A stretch of 64,000 nucleotides of DNA from Vibrio sp. SCSIO 43137 (lineage in GTDB: Bacteria > Pseudomonadota > Gammaproteobacteria > Enterobacterales > Vibrionaceae). Made by a program: the position numbers and the translations under genes. Position 1 is the first letter of the stretch. Each line of letters opens with the position of its first letter. Under the pieces are notes generated by a model. That model saw only the letters and a list, made by a program, of their open reading frames with translations. It ran no database searches and had not been told where the DNA came from. Location of the stretch: NCBI RefSeq assembly GCF_028201475.1, contig NZ_CP116384.1, forward strand, positions 1,426,001-1,490,000, written 5' to 3'. Below, in pieces: positions 18,757-27,799 of the stretch.

Positions 18757-19476
18757 ATGAATGTTGCCGCCAATAGTGCCAATCTGGTTCAACTTAACGA
18801 GTTTCAGAATGAAATGATGCTTCTGCTTAACTCCAGCCTGAACGTATCACGCCTTGCCAGTTATCTGGTGGATGAACGTGCCCGCCCTATTTGTTATCAG
18901 ACATCCAGAATTCAGCCACTGATGCACAAAGAATATATGGAAAATTTCTATAAAAAAGATCCTCTTTATCCTGAAAATTTTAGCTCTCCTCAAGACAGAA
19001 TCATCAAAATGAGCGATCTGGTTTCTCCGCTCAAACAACGCACTCACACCTACTATCAGGACTTTATTAAGCCATGGAAAGTAAACGAAATTGTTGAGCT
19101 TTACTTCTATCACCAGAACAATCTGGTGGGCGGCGCAGCACTCTTTTTTGACCAATCAGTAAGCGGCCCCTCTAAAGAGGATTTTATCCGCCTCGGTGCC
19201 CTGCATCGCTATATCGAGTTCAGCCTTGGGCAACAGTTAATGCTGAGCACCCAGATCACCTTCGATGATTTTTGTGACCAATACTCACTCACCAATAAAG
19301 AGCGGGTGGTGTTACAACTGGCTATTCAGGGGCTGGCCAATAAGGTGATGGCAACAAAACTCAATTGCAGCTTATCAACAGTTAAAACTCACCTTCAGCA
19401 CCTCTTTGCCAAACTGGAAGTAAACAGTAAAGTCGAAATGGTCAATCTGGTCTACAGTTCTAAATGCATTCTTTAA
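18757..19476 (+). CDS. LuxR-family transcriptional regulator (solo)
   Basis: This 239-residue protein has a C-terminal LuxR-type HTH (about 172-236; SLTNKERVVLQLAIQGLANKVMATKL and LSTVKTHLQHLFAKL). An N-terminal domain of about 165 residues (MNVAANSANLVQ) does not match the classical acyl-homoserine-lactone receptor motifs that I know. No synthase gene is nearby. It is convergent with the aldehyde dehydrogenase of the TctCBA cluster and may control that cluster. Confidence 0.85.
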   Translation: MNVAANSANLVQLNEFQNEMMLLLNSSLNVSRLASYLVDERARPICYQTSRIQPLMHKEYMENFYKKDPLYPENFSSPQDRIIKMSDLVSPLKQRTHTYYQDFIKPWKVNEIVELYFYHQNNLVGGAALFFDQSVSGPSKEDFIRLGALHRYIEFSLGQQLMLSTQITFDDFCDQYSLTNKERVVLQLAIQGLANKVMATKLNCSLSTVKTHLQHLFAKLEVNSKVEMVNLVYSSKCIL

Positions 19477-19484
19477 CTGACATG

Positions 19485-19522
19485 TATATCCGGTAAGAAC
19501 AGTTACACCCTTACCGGATATA
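19485..19522. terminator. Bidirectional hairpin between luxR-type gene and aldehyde dehydrogenase
   Basis: TATATCCGGTAAG and CTTACCGGATATA are perfect 13-bp arms around a 12-nt loop, sitting between two convergent genes. There is no T run, so it may act as an mRNA 3-prime stabiliser or a weak terminator. Confidence 0.6.
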
Positions 19523-19529
19523 CTGAGCC

Positions 19530-20936
19530 TTACTTATTAATGTTCACCACCTGAAGCAAGCTATTCTCCAGCAAACCTTCCAGCCCGAACTCTACTCCGA
19601 AGCCTGACATTTTGCAGCCACCAAAAGGCGCGTGCGGCAATACTTCGGCGTGTCCGTTGATCCATACGGTTCCGCACTCCAGATGTGAAGCCAACTCACC
19701 GGCCTTTTCAGTATCACCCCAGACTGAGCCGCCAAGGCCGACTTGGGAATCATTGGCCATTTCTATTGCCTGCTCTACAGAGTCGTATGGAATTAGCGGC
19801 AACACAGGGCCAAACTGTTCTTCATCAACTACAGACATACCATTTTTGCAGTTGCCGATAATGGTCGGAGGATAGAAATACCCCTGTTGGCTACTTTTCT
19901 CACCTCCGCTATAGATGGTGGCACCACTCTGTTTCGCCTGTTCAACCAGAGTCATCACTTTTTCCAGTTGCCTGCTGTTTTGTACCGGCCCGAATGTTGA
20001 TGACGGATCCATGCCGTCTTTAACCACATGGTTTTGGGCAATGTCCGCAAGCAGATTACAAAGCTCGTCATGCTGCGACTGGTGCACATAAAGACGTTTA
20101 AGGGCTGCACAGGTTTGCCCCATATTAATAAAGGCAGTGTTAAACAGTCCTTCAGCGATGGCGGTAAGATCTGCTCCCGGAAGTACTATCCCTGCATCAT
20201 TGCCCCCCAGCTCAAGGGTAAGTTTTTTAAGGTTACCGGCGGCGGATTGCATGATTTTCTGACCCGTTTGTGTCGAACCGGTAAACACAACCTTGTCTAT
20301 ACCCTTGTGTTCACTGATGGCTCTGCCCAGCTCACCGTCACCAGAAACTACATTGAAAACACCGGCCGGTAGCACGCTCTGCAGCAGTTCTCCCAGTACA
20401 AGCGTATTAACCGGCGTCAGTTCAGAAGGTTTGTTAATCACAGTATTACCCATTCTCAGTGCAGGAATAATGTGCCAGATAGCTATCATCAGCGGCCAGT
20501 TCCATGGCGTAATAGAGCCGACAACGCCAACCGGCTTGCGCCTTCCTTCTATACGTTTTTCCGGTGAATCCTGATACACCTCAACGGGTATTTCAATACT
20601 GGTTGAATGACGGGTCCACGCCACCGCACCACCAACTTCCATATGAGCCAGCGCTAGTGGCTTGCCCTGTTCTTTAACGATAATACCGGCTAATTGCTGA
20701 GCATTTTCCTCTATGGTGTCAGCAATTTTTTCGATATAACTATCCCGCTCACTCTGGGTTAAAGTACTCCAGCTTTTAAAGGCTGAGCGGGCACTCTCTA
20801 CGGCGGCATCAAGCTGAGCCGGCGATGCTGAAGGTGCTTCAAATACAACAGATTCGTTAGCAGGGTTGAGAACCTTGAGTGACGGCATTTCACCCAAAAC
20901 TGATGTTCCGTTAATAGTCAATTGAGGCTTGTTCAT
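19530..20936 (-). CDS. NAD(P)-dependent aldehyde dehydrogenase
   Basis: This 468-residue protein carries the ALDH hallmarks. They are TPWNWPLM (143-150), the cofactor loop FTGSTQTG (218-225), the general base E242 in LELGGND, catalytic C276 in NMGQTCAALK and a C-terminal FGGCKMSGFG. It is the last gene of a leftward run usp-tctC-tctB-tctA-aldh. An FAD oxidoreductase lies on the divergent side. The set suggests oxidation of an imported amine or carboxylate to an aldehyde and then an acid. The substrate cannot be named. Confidence 0.9.
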   Translation of the reverse strand: MNKPQLTINGTSVLGEMPSLKVLNPANESVVFEAPSASPAQLDAAVESARSAFKSWSTLTQSERDSYIEKIADTIEENAQQLAGIIVKEQGKPLALAHMEVGGAVAWTRHSTSIEIPVEVYQDSPEKRIEGRRKPVGVVGSITPWNWPLMIAIWHIIPALRMGNTVINKPSELTPVNTLVLGELLQSVLPAGVFNVVSGDGELGRAISEHKGIDKVVFTGSTQTGQKIMQSAAGNLKKLTLELGGNDAGIVLPGADLTAIAEGLFNTAFINMGQTCAALKRLYVHQSQHDELCNLLADIAQNHVVKDGMDPSSTFGPVQNSRQLEKVMTLVEQAKQSGATIYSGGEKSSQQGYFYPPTIIGNCKNGMSVVDEEQFGPVLPLIPYDSVEQAIEMANDSQVGLGGSVWGDTEKAGELASHLECGTVWINGHAEVLPHAPFGGCKMSGFGVEFGLEGLLENSLLQVVNINK

Positions 20937-20983
20937 TATTAATTCCTTTTAAGAGCAGTTAGTACTGTTAGCAATTGGTACGG

Positions 20984-22483
20984 TTATTGGTTTTGAAGAT
21001 GTATCTGTTTTCGGTTCTCTTTGAACATGCTGAAAACAAATACTGCAGCGGAGAGAACAATCATGGTCAGTAAAGCAAGACTGATTGGCCGCTCAATAAA
21101 AATGGAAAGATCGCCATTGGAAACCCCGAGAGCCTGCTTACTACGGGCGATAAAAACAGGCCCCAGTACCAGCCCGAGAATAATGGGGACAGCCGGAATG
21201 TTTTCCCGTTTCAGGATGTAGCCGAATATGGCAAACCCAAGGGCTATCAGCGCATCTGAAAACTGGTAGTTCTGGCTATAGCTGCCAATAAACCCCAGAA
21301 TCAGAATCACAGCACCGATAAACCGGCCGCGGATACGGGTCAGGTTGGCAATCCATTTACTGGTAAATGTGAGATAAAGAAACGCAATAATATTGATAAG
21401 AAACAGCGAGATATAAAGGCCGGAAATAAACTCAGGTTTTTCAGCAAACAGGGTCGGGCCCGGCGTATAGTTATGTACCATAAACACCGACAGCAACATG
21501 GCCATGAGTGCATCAGCAGGAATGCCGAACGCAAGCAGGGGAATCATCACCGATGCCGTTACCGCATTATTGGAGGTTTCAGAAGCAATCAAGCCCTCTT
21601 CAGCGCCTTTGCCAAACTTATCCGGGTTGTTGGAAAACTTCTGCGCTAATGTGTAAGAGAAAAACTGAGAACCAAATTCCCCTACTCCCGGCAGCAGTCC
21701 CATAATGACTCCCAGTGTCGCAGAGCGAAACACAGTGACCTTATACTTCAAAACCGTAAATATTCCGGAAAAACGGCCTTTACCTTCATAACGGGTAACC
21801 TGAGAGTCATTGCCTTTCTGAGAGAGCAACACAAATGCCTGAGACATGGCAAACAAGCCAATCACCGTTGGTACCAGAGGGATCCCGCCCATCAGCCATT
21901 CCTGACTAAAGGTATAAGTCATGGTGTTATAGGAGCGATCAATACCGACTGAACCCAGAAATATACCTAGGCCCAGCATCATGGCAGCGGCAAAAGCTTG
22001 TCTGTAATGTGCCATTACTACGAAAATCATGCCAAGTGCCGCCAGCATAGCAAACTCAGCGGAACCAAAATGGTTTGCTACCTGAGACAGAACCGGCGCC
22101 AGCAGTACCAGAGAAAGCACACTGATGATCCCGCCAATAAATGAAGAGGAGTAAGCGATTGAAAGAGCCCGTTTGCCTTCGCCCTTCTGAGTCATAGGAT
22201 AGCCATCATAGGTGGTCAGCACAGCAACAGGAGTGCCGGGGGTGTTCATCAAAATCGCCGGAATAGCCCCGCCATACCACGCTCCGCCATACACTCCCAG
22301 TAACAGAGTAACGCCCGGTAATGGCTCTAATGTAAAGGTGAGCGGCAGCAAAATGGCGATTACACCGGCTGGCTCAAGGCCGGGAATCGACCCGATCGAA
22401 ACCCCGAGAAGAGCACCAAAGACAATGGCCACCAGCACATTTACCGTGGCGATTTCGTTTAATCCGAGAAGAATGACATCCAT
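20984..22483 (-). CDS. tctA: Tripartite tricarboxylate transporter large permease (TctA family)
   Basis: This 499-residue membrane protein has about 12 helices and the TctA signature GSIPGLEPAGVIAILLPLTF near the N-terminus plus GLLPGVGEFGSQFFSY mid-protein. It forms the large channel subunit of a TTT secondary importer with the adjacent TctB and TctC. TTT systems import carboxylates. The exact substrate is unknown. It lies 23 bp after tctB. Confidence 0.93.
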   Translation of the reverse strand: MDVILLGLNEIATVNVLVAIVFGALLGVSIGSIPGLEPAGVIAILLPLTFTLEPLPGVTLLLGVYGGAWYGGAIPAILMNTPGTPVAVLTTYDGYPMTQKGEGKRALSIAYSSSFIGGIISVLSLVLLAPVLSQVANHFGSAEFAMLAALGMIFVVMAHYRQAFAAAMMLGLGIFLGSVGIDRSYNTMTYTFSQEWLMGGIPLVPTVIGLFAMSQAFVLLSQKGNDSQVTRYEGKGRFSGIFTVLKYKVTVFRSATLGVIMGLLPGVGEFGSQFFSYTLAQKFSNNPDKFGKGAEEGLIASETSNNAVTASVMIPLLAFGIPADALMAMLLSVFMVHNYTPGPTLFAEKPEFISGLYISLFLINIIAFLYLTFTSKWIANLTRIRGRFIGAVILILGFIGSYSQNYQFSDALIALGFAIFGYILKRENIPAVPIILGLVLGPVFIARSKQALGVSNGDLSIFIERPISLALLTMIVLSAAVFVFSMFKENRKQIHLQNQ

Positions 22484-22506
22484 AATTTTGTTTTACTCCG
22501 CAAGGC

Positions 22507-23088
22507 CTACAGGTACATATTGGCGAAATCAGCAAATTGATCAGAGAACAAGGAGTAGAGCCAGACATCGGGCAGCCAGACATTCACCAGTACCCGGAAT
22601 ATCAGCACTAAACAAACCACTGAAATAATACCCATGGATACCCAAAAGCCGTTAAATAGGTTGCTTATCCAAAGCATGGTCAGAATAAAAATCAGACTGG
22701 ACAGAGCAAAACCGATAACCGACAGGCTGGCGATATACAGCATAAAAAACAGACTGATGATAATAGCTGTGCGGTACTTGCTAATGGCACTGAAAGTGAG
22801 CTCTATGGGGTTTATCTTCTTCAGAAAGTGAGCATGCTTCGCCGTGTTAAGCAGAAGGTAAAATCCGCTGAAAGCCGTAATCACATACAGACCTGCAAAG
22901 GGGGCGATATAAGGCTGTGTATACCAGCCATGAGCCCTGACCACTTCCTTCGCCTGTAGAGGCTGAAGAAGAATTAATGTCAGCGAGCCTAAAAAAGAGA
23001 GCAGATAAAAATAGTAATGAGAAGGCAATTGACTGTCTGAAGAAGTTTCCCCTGCTACCTGATCAGCCTTTCGTTCTTTAATGTCCAT
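22507..23088 (-). CDS. tctB: Tripartite tricarboxylate transporter small membrane subunit (TctB family)
   Basis: This 193-residue protein has four predicted helices (about 25-45, 65-85, 110-140 and 145-170), the expected size and topology of TctB. Its place between the binding protein and the large permease supports the call; TctB sequences are poorly conserved, so context carries much of the weight. Confidence 0.85.
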   Translation of the reverse strand: MDIKERKADQVAGETSSDSQLPSHYYFYLLSFLGSLTLILLQPLQAKEVVRAHGWYTQPYIAPFAGLYVITAFSGFYLLLNTAKHAHFLKKINPIELTFSAISKYRTAIIISLFFMLYIASLSVIGFALSSLIFILTMLWISNLFNGFWVSMGIISVVCLVLIFRVLVNVWLPDVWLYSLFSDQFADFANMYL

Positions 23089-23141
23089 ATTCCGTCTCCT
23101 GTGATTATGGGGCAGTGAAATAACTCCCCTGCCCCGGATTT

Positions 23142-24080
23142 TTAGTTCATATAATCAAGAAGATCTTTAGCGCTGTTGTAATCATTGCTGATCACCTGTT
23201 TGGCCTCTTCACCATCAATCCAGAAAACACTGGCGCCAGTCGTCGCGCTGATTTCTGCTACCTTATCGGTCGCCAGGGCAGTTTGGGCAATCTCGGCAAT
23301 ACGGTTTTTAATCTTTTCAGAGGTGCCTTTCTTTACAAACAGGCCATTCCACGTTGTCTGTGCAATGCCTGTCTGTTCCTGAAGAGTCGGCACTTCCGGA
23401 CTCAGGCTCAGGCGCTCATGAGTAATAGATGCGATGATTTTGACGTCGCCGGACTTCAGACAGGAGAGGATGGTTTGAGTAACCGTGTTGATTACGGTGG
23501 CATCACCGTTAGCTAATGTAGAGCAGTTAATAGAGTCGAAAGGCGCATTAGATGAGAACTTCAGCCCAATCTCATCTGCGGCCTTAAAAGTAATCGCAGT
23601 AGGAAGCGCCTGATAGCCAAAGTGAGCCAGTGAAACAGGGTTACTCTGAGAATACGCAGCCAGCTCTTTCAGATTGTTATATGGTGCATCGGCTTTCGCC
23701 GCAATAACAAAGGGGTAATCAAGGAAAATGCCTACGGGTTCAAAAGTATCCTGACTAAAAGGAGCATTGCCGGATAAGATCTGAGTGGTGAGAAGATCCG
23801 CGACAAAAGAGCCTATGGTCAGGCCGTCTGCACGAGCCCGCGACACTTCAGATGCACCAATAATACCGCCACCACCGGGCTTATTAACCACAGTTGCCGG
23901 TTTGCCTGTCTCTTTAGACATCTCCTCCGCGATTAAGCGGGTAAGGATATCTTCAAGATCTCCCGGAGGCCATGGCACAACATATTTTACCGGCCGGCTC
24001 GGGTAATCTGCTGCGGTTGCGGTGTAAGAAGTAAAAAGAGCTGACAACGCGACAGCGGCTAAAATGGTTATCTTATTCAT
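23142..24080 (-). CDS. tctC: Tripartite tricarboxylate transporter substrate-binding protein (TctC family)
   Basis: This 312-residue periplasmic protein has a signal peptide ending TATAADYPSRP (about residue 23). It has the TctC pattern YPSRPVKYVVPWPPGDLEDILTR and NKPGGGGIIGASEV, plus FGYQALPTA. The usual GG of the PGG-D motif is PGDLED here. It captures the substrate for the TctAB permease. It is the first transporter gene after the universal stress protein gene. Confidence 0.91.
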   Translation of the reverse strand: MNKITILAAVALSALFTSYTATAADYPSRPVKYVVPWPPGDLEDILTRLIAEEMSKETGKPATVVNKPGGGGIIGASEVSRARADGLTIGSFVADLLTTQILSGNAPFSQDTFEPVGIFLDYPFVIAAKADAPYNNLKELAAYSQSNPVSLAHFGYQALPTAITFKAADEIGLKFSSNAPFDSINCSTLANGDATVINTVTQTILSCLKSGDVKIIASITHERLSLSPEVPTLQEQTGIAQTTWNGLFVKKGTSEKIKNRIAEIAQTALATDKVAEISATTGASVFWIDGEEAKQVISNDYNSAKDLLDYMN

Positions 24081-24122
24081 GACAAATCCTTATCTTGTTA
24101 CTCGTCCTTAACGAACCCTGTT

Positions 24123-24608
24123 TCACTTAGTTTTCAGAGGCACAATCAACACTGGCACCTCTGATTTTTGTAAAACCTTTTGTGCAGTTGAACCGAGAAA
24201 AACACGCGAAAGCGCACTCACTTTCCGGTTTCCCATCACAATCATTCCGGCTCCAAACTGCTGTGAAGCCTGAACAATCACCTCCTCCGGAACACCAAAA
24301 CGGATGCAAACAGAGAAGGTCGGAAGCTGTTCCAGTGAAGAAAGTTCTGTATCTACAAAGCGGTGGATGCGCTTTTTGATACCCGCGATCTGCGCCTCTT
24401 TATGCTGCTGAGAATGATCCTGCTCGATGTTCTTCGGCAGAAGAGACTGAGATACATCCGGGGTAATTTTGTTCACCTTATCAAGGGCATGCACATAGAT
24501 TATTTCAGCCTGATGTTTCACAGCCTGCCGGACGGCAACACGGAATGCACTGCGACTCCCCTCGTGAACGTCCGATGCGTAAATAATTGCGTTAATCTCA
24601 TGGCTCAT
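24123..24608 (-). CDS. Universal stress protein (UspA family)
   Basis: This single 161-residue Usp domain starts INAIIYASDVHEGSRSAFRVAVRQA and ends with the ATP-binding pattern GAGMIVMGNRKVSALSRVFLGSTAQKVLQKSEVPVLIVP (G-2x-G-9x-G-S/T). It heads the leftward Tct/ALDH run, 183 bp from the divergent FAD oxidoreductase gene. Usp genes are often linked to TTT transporters. Confidence 0.9.
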   Translation of the reverse strand: MSHEINAIIYASDVHEGSRSAFRVAVRQAVKHQAEIIYVHALDKVNKITPDVSQSLLPKNIEQDHSQQHKEAQIAGIKKRIHRFVDTELSSLEQLPTFSVCIRFGVPEEVIVQASQQFGAGMIVMGNRKVSALSRVFLGSTAQKVLQKSEVPVLIVPLKTK

Positions 24609-24791
24609 TGTTTTGTCCCGTCTTTGAGTGACGGTTTCATTACAGGTGAAAGAGCAAAATAAGAAAATCGGCCAAAAGGATGAGAAGTTAAAAAAATGTA
24701 AAAAACGCCCTGAATCAGCCGAACGGTTGATAGCCGACCCGGAATCGCCATGGTTAGATTAAAAAGTCAGCGCACAATAAAAGGAATTATG

Positions 24792-26093
24792 ATGAGGCAT
24801 TTAGATTCGCTAACTTACTATGCTGCAACCAAGAAATATGACCTGAGCTTTCCCAGACTGACAGAAGATCTGGATGCCGATGTGGTCATCATCGGGGGTG
24901 GATTTACCGGCATAAATACCGCTCTTGAACTGGCAGAAAAAGGCATTACCAATACCGTCATTCTTGAAGGCCGTTATCTTGGCTATGGCGGAACGGGCCG
25001 TAACGGCGGTCAGATAATGGCAGGACTTGGTCATGATCTGGATACGGTTAAAAAACATGTGGGCCCTGACGGCATAGAAGAGCTGTTTAAGATAGGCAAC
25101 CTTGGTGCCGCCATCATCAAAGAGCGTGTTGAAAAGTACAATATTGACGCCGATTTCCGTCACGGTTATGCCTATCTCGGCAGCAACCATCGTCAGGAGA
25201 AAACCCTGCGGGAGTGGGAAAAAGAATTTACTTCCGTATCACCTGATGAAGATATACAGCTACTTACCGGCTCTGATGTAAAGCAGGTCATCGGTTCCGA
25301 TGCCTACACTTGCGCCCTGAAACATATGGGGGCTGGCCATGTTCACTCTCTTAACCTATTGCTCGGTGAAGCCAAAGCCCTGACTGAAGAGTACGGGGTA
25401 AAAATATACGAGAACTCCATGGCCATCTCTGTTGAGTACGGTTCGACCATTATAGTTAGAACGCCTACCGGAAGTGTAAAAGCGAAAAAGCTGCTGTGGG
25501 CCTGCAACGGTTTCCTCGAGGGTATGGAATCGGAGCTACATAAAAAGACCATCAACACCTACGCATTTCAGATGGCAACCGAGCCCCTTTCTGATGAGTT
25601 AATCGAACAAATCAGTCCCATCCGCGGAGCCTACAGCGATATCCGCCCGGTAATTGATTACTACCGGGTGACCAACGAAAACCGCCTATTGTTCGGTGCT
25701 GCAACCCGGGCAGTTGAGTACATTCCCAATGATCTAAAGGCGTGGAACCGCGAGCAGATGCTGAAAATATTCCCTTATCTGGACAAGGTAAAAATAGACC
25801 TTGCCTGGGGCGGACCTCTCTGTTGCAGCGTTAACCTGTTCCCGCAGGTGGGGACATTAAATGATCACAACAACGTGTTCTATGTGCAGGGTTACTCCGG
25901 CTTTGGTGTCACGCCAAGTCATATCGTCTGCAAGGTGCTCGCAGAAGGGATGAGTGAGAAAACCGAACGCTACGAACTTATCAGCAACATTCCGCATTTA
26001 AACGTGCTGGGCAAAGACTATATCGCCCCGGCACTTCTGACCAGTGGCAAGCTGTGGCATCAAGTTTCCGGCTACTGGATGGGTCGGCGTTAA
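24792..26093 (+). CDS. FAD-dependent amine oxidoreductase (DAO/PuuB-like)
   Basis: I place the start at the second ATG of the ATGATG pair (24792) because AAGGA lies 6-7 nt upstream, giving 433 residues. The N-terminus has an FAD Rossmann motif VVIIGGGFTGINTALELAEKG. GYGGTGRNGGQIMAG and the C-terminal GYSGFGVTPSHIVCKVLAEG are typical of the gamma-glutamylputrescine oxidase/DAO family. It likely oxidises a primary or secondary amine to an aldehyde or keto product, which the ALDH at 19.5 kb could process. It is followed 15 bp later by a cupin gene. Confidence 0.87.
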   Translation: MRHLDSLTYYAATKKYDLSFPRLTEDLDADVVIIGGGFTGINTALELAEKGITNTVILEGRYLGYGGTGRNGGQIMAGLGHDLDTVKKHVGPDGIEELFKIGNLGAAIIKERVEKYNIDADFRHGYAYLGSNHRQEKTLREWEKEFTSVSPDEDIQLLTGSDVKQVIGSDAYTCALKHMGAGHVHSLNLLLGEAKALTEEYGVKIYENSMAISVEYGSTIIVRTPTGSVKAKKLLWACNGFLEGMESELHKKTINTYAFQMATEPLSDELIEQISPIRGAYSDIRPVIDYYRVTNENRLLFGAATRAVEYIPNDLKAWNREQMLKIFPYLDKVKIDLAWGGPLCCSVNLFPQVGTLNDHNNVFYVQGYSGFGVTPSHIVCKVLAEGMSEKTERYELISNIPHLNVLGKDYIAPALLTSGKLWHQVSGYWMGRR

Positions 26094-26108
26094 TACAAGG
26101 ACAAAACA

Positions 26109-26471
26109 ATGAAACCAATTTTTCTAAACGCAACATTGCCGGAAATGGCAGAAATAGGCAGCATCACTAACCTAGGCTCAACGGTTATTGACGGAGATCC
26201 TCAGGCCAGCATCGCTATGGTAGATGGCGCTCCGGAAGATAGCGTTGCCTGCGGCATTTTCAAGTGCACTACTGGTGTGTTCAGAATGCAGTACCCGTTT
26301 ACAGAACACGCAACGGTTCTTGAAGGAGAGCTGAAGCTGAAAAATATAGATACAGGAGAAGAGAATACTTTTGGCCCCGGAGACTCATGGTTTGTAGCTC
26401 AGGGCACCAACGTTGAATGGCACGTTATCTCCGGTCACTTTGTAAAACACTATCTGTCTGTGGCGATATAG
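26109..26471 (+). CDS. Small cupin-domain protein
   Basis: This 120-residue single-domain cupin of the DUF861/ureidoglycine-aminohydrolase-like type has MQYPFTEHATVLEGELKLKNIDTGEENTFGPGDSWFVAQGTNVEWHV. The two cupin boxes are recognisable, with E and H side chains as possible metal ligands. It is co-transcribed with the FAD oxidoreductase. Cupins of this type accompany amine-oxidising genes, possibly as sensors or auxiliary enzymes; the exact role is unknown. Confidence 0.8.
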   Translation: MKPIFLNATLPEMAEIGSITNLGSTVIDGDPQASIAMVDGAPEDSVACGIFKCTTGVFRMQYPFTEHATVLEGELKLKNIDTGEENTFGPGDSWFVAQGTNVEWHVISGHFVKHYLSVAI

Positions 26472-26498
26472 AATTAGCAAAAGTGATTTTTGGAGAGA

Positions 26499-26527
26499 AG
26501 CACATCTGAATGGGTGTGCTTTTTTTG
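26499..26527 (+). terminator. Rho-independent terminator after the cupin gene
   Basis: AGCACA and TGTGCT form a stem with a 10-nt loop, followed by TTTTTTT. It ends the FAD oxidoreductase-cupin transcript. Confidence 0.8.
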
Positions 26528-26637
26528 TGGTTGAAGAGGATCTTGAACTGCAATTTAACGTTCGAGATTTCTACTAACCCTTGTTAACCAGCCAACTTCT
26601 CCTTTATCAGCTATGTTTAATCAAGGGGGCATTACTT

Positions 26638-27021
26638 ATGGCTTACCGGCTACTGGCGGATCTCGTTGTCGTACTTCATCTACTGTTTATTCTGTTTTCG
26701 CTACTCGGTGGCATGCTGGTGTTGTGGCGTGTCTATATGCTGGCTATCCATATTCCTGCTGCCATCTGGGTTGCGCTGGTCAGTTTTAATGGCTGGATCT
26801 GTCCATTGACGCCTTTGGAAAACCATTTCAGGCAGGCGGCGGGAGTCGAAGGGTACCCGGGAGGGTTTGTTGAGCACTATGTCATTCCTGTTATCTATCC
26901 GGCTGAGCTAAGCTTTAATATGCAGCTCATGTTGGGATTTGCAGCGATAGGCATCAATATTTCGGTTTATATGGCTGTTTATCTTGGATATAAGCGCAAA
27001 CAAAAAAGGAAGCAGAAATGA
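26638..27021 (+). CDS. DUF2784 membrane protein
   Basis: Start is placed at ATG 26638 (MAYRLLADLVVVLHLLFILF) preceded by AAGGGGG; an upstream TTG would add an unlikely tail. The 127-residue product has four hydrophobic helices and the DUF2784 patterns DLVVVLHLLFILF, NGWICPLTPLENHFR and GFVEHYVIPVIYP. Function of the family is unknown. Its stop overlaps the next gene (ATGA). Confidence 0.83.
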   Translation: MAYRLLADLVVVLHLLFILFSLLGGMLVLWRVYMLAIHIPAAIWVALVSFNGWICPLTPLENHFRQAAGVEGYPGGFVEHYVIPVIYPAELSFNMQLMLGFAAIGINISVYMAVYLGYKRKQKRKQK

Positions 27022-27773
27022 AAAAGATTTTATTGAATCTGCTGCTGTTTTATCTGCTGTTTGCTGCTCTTCTCTATACGTTTCAGCGTCAGTTTCTCTA
27101 TCACCCCAGACAGGCGAGTAGTGCTTACGGCGAGATGAATGTCAGTTTTACTGTTGATGGAATTACCCTTTCCGGCTGGGTGCTGAATCAGAAGCAAAAC
27201 AGAGCACTAATTTATTACGGCGGTAACGCAGAGAGTATCGAAGCCAATATCCCGTTTTTCAAAGCAGTGCTTCCGGATTATGCGGTTTATCTTATTCCTT
27301 ATCGGGGGTATAGCAATAACTCAGGCTCGCCGACAGAAAAGGCTCTGTACCGCGATGCTTTACAGATATTTGATTCAGTAAACAGTAAACATGACTCTGT
27401 ATCTCTGGTGGGCAGAAGTCTTGGTTCTGGCATCGCTACCTACGTTGCGGCCAACAGGCAGATAGATAAACTAGTTTTGGTAACACCGTTTGACAGTGTT
27501 GAAAATGTTGCCAGAGAAGTTTACTGGATGTTCCCCGTCTCCTTGCTACTAAAAGACAAGTATAACTCTGCAGGAAGAGTGAATGAGATTACCGCACAAA
27601 CTTATATCTTTACTGCTGAAAAAGACGCTGTCATCCCCAAGGAAAGAACCGATCAACTTATCGCAGAGTTTGATAATCAACTAAAAGAAAGCGTTATCAT
27701 TTCAGGCGCAGGCCATAACAATATTTCACAGTTTCCCGCTTATATATCAAAGCTTAAGCGGGCGCTGGAATAG
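27018..27773 (+). CDS. Membrane-anchored alpha/beta hydrolase (BEM46-like)
   Basis: This 251-residue protein has one N-terminal membrane anchor (about 4-20) and an alpha/beta-hydrolase fold. The nucleophile elbow is GRSLGSGIATYVA (Ser at about 136), YRGYSNNSGSPTE is typical of the BEM46/YfhR group, and the C-terminal GAGHNNI holds the His. It is coupled by a 4-bp overlap to the DUF2784 gene. Substrate unknown. Confidence 0.83.
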   Translation: MKKILLNLLLFYLLFAALLYTFQRQFLYHPRQASSAYGEMNVSFTVDGITLSGWVLNQKQNRALIYYGGNAESIEANIPFFKAVLPDYAVYLIPYRGYSNNSGSPTEKALYRDALQIFDSVNSKHDSVSLVGRSLGSGIATYVAANRQIDKLVLVTPFDSVENVAREVYWMFPVSLLLKDKYNSAGRVNEITAQTYIFTAEKDAVIPKERTDQLIAEFDNQLKESVIISGAGHNNISQFPAYISKLKRALE

Positions 27774-27799
27774 CTTTGAAGTGATGTTATTAAGCTGAA

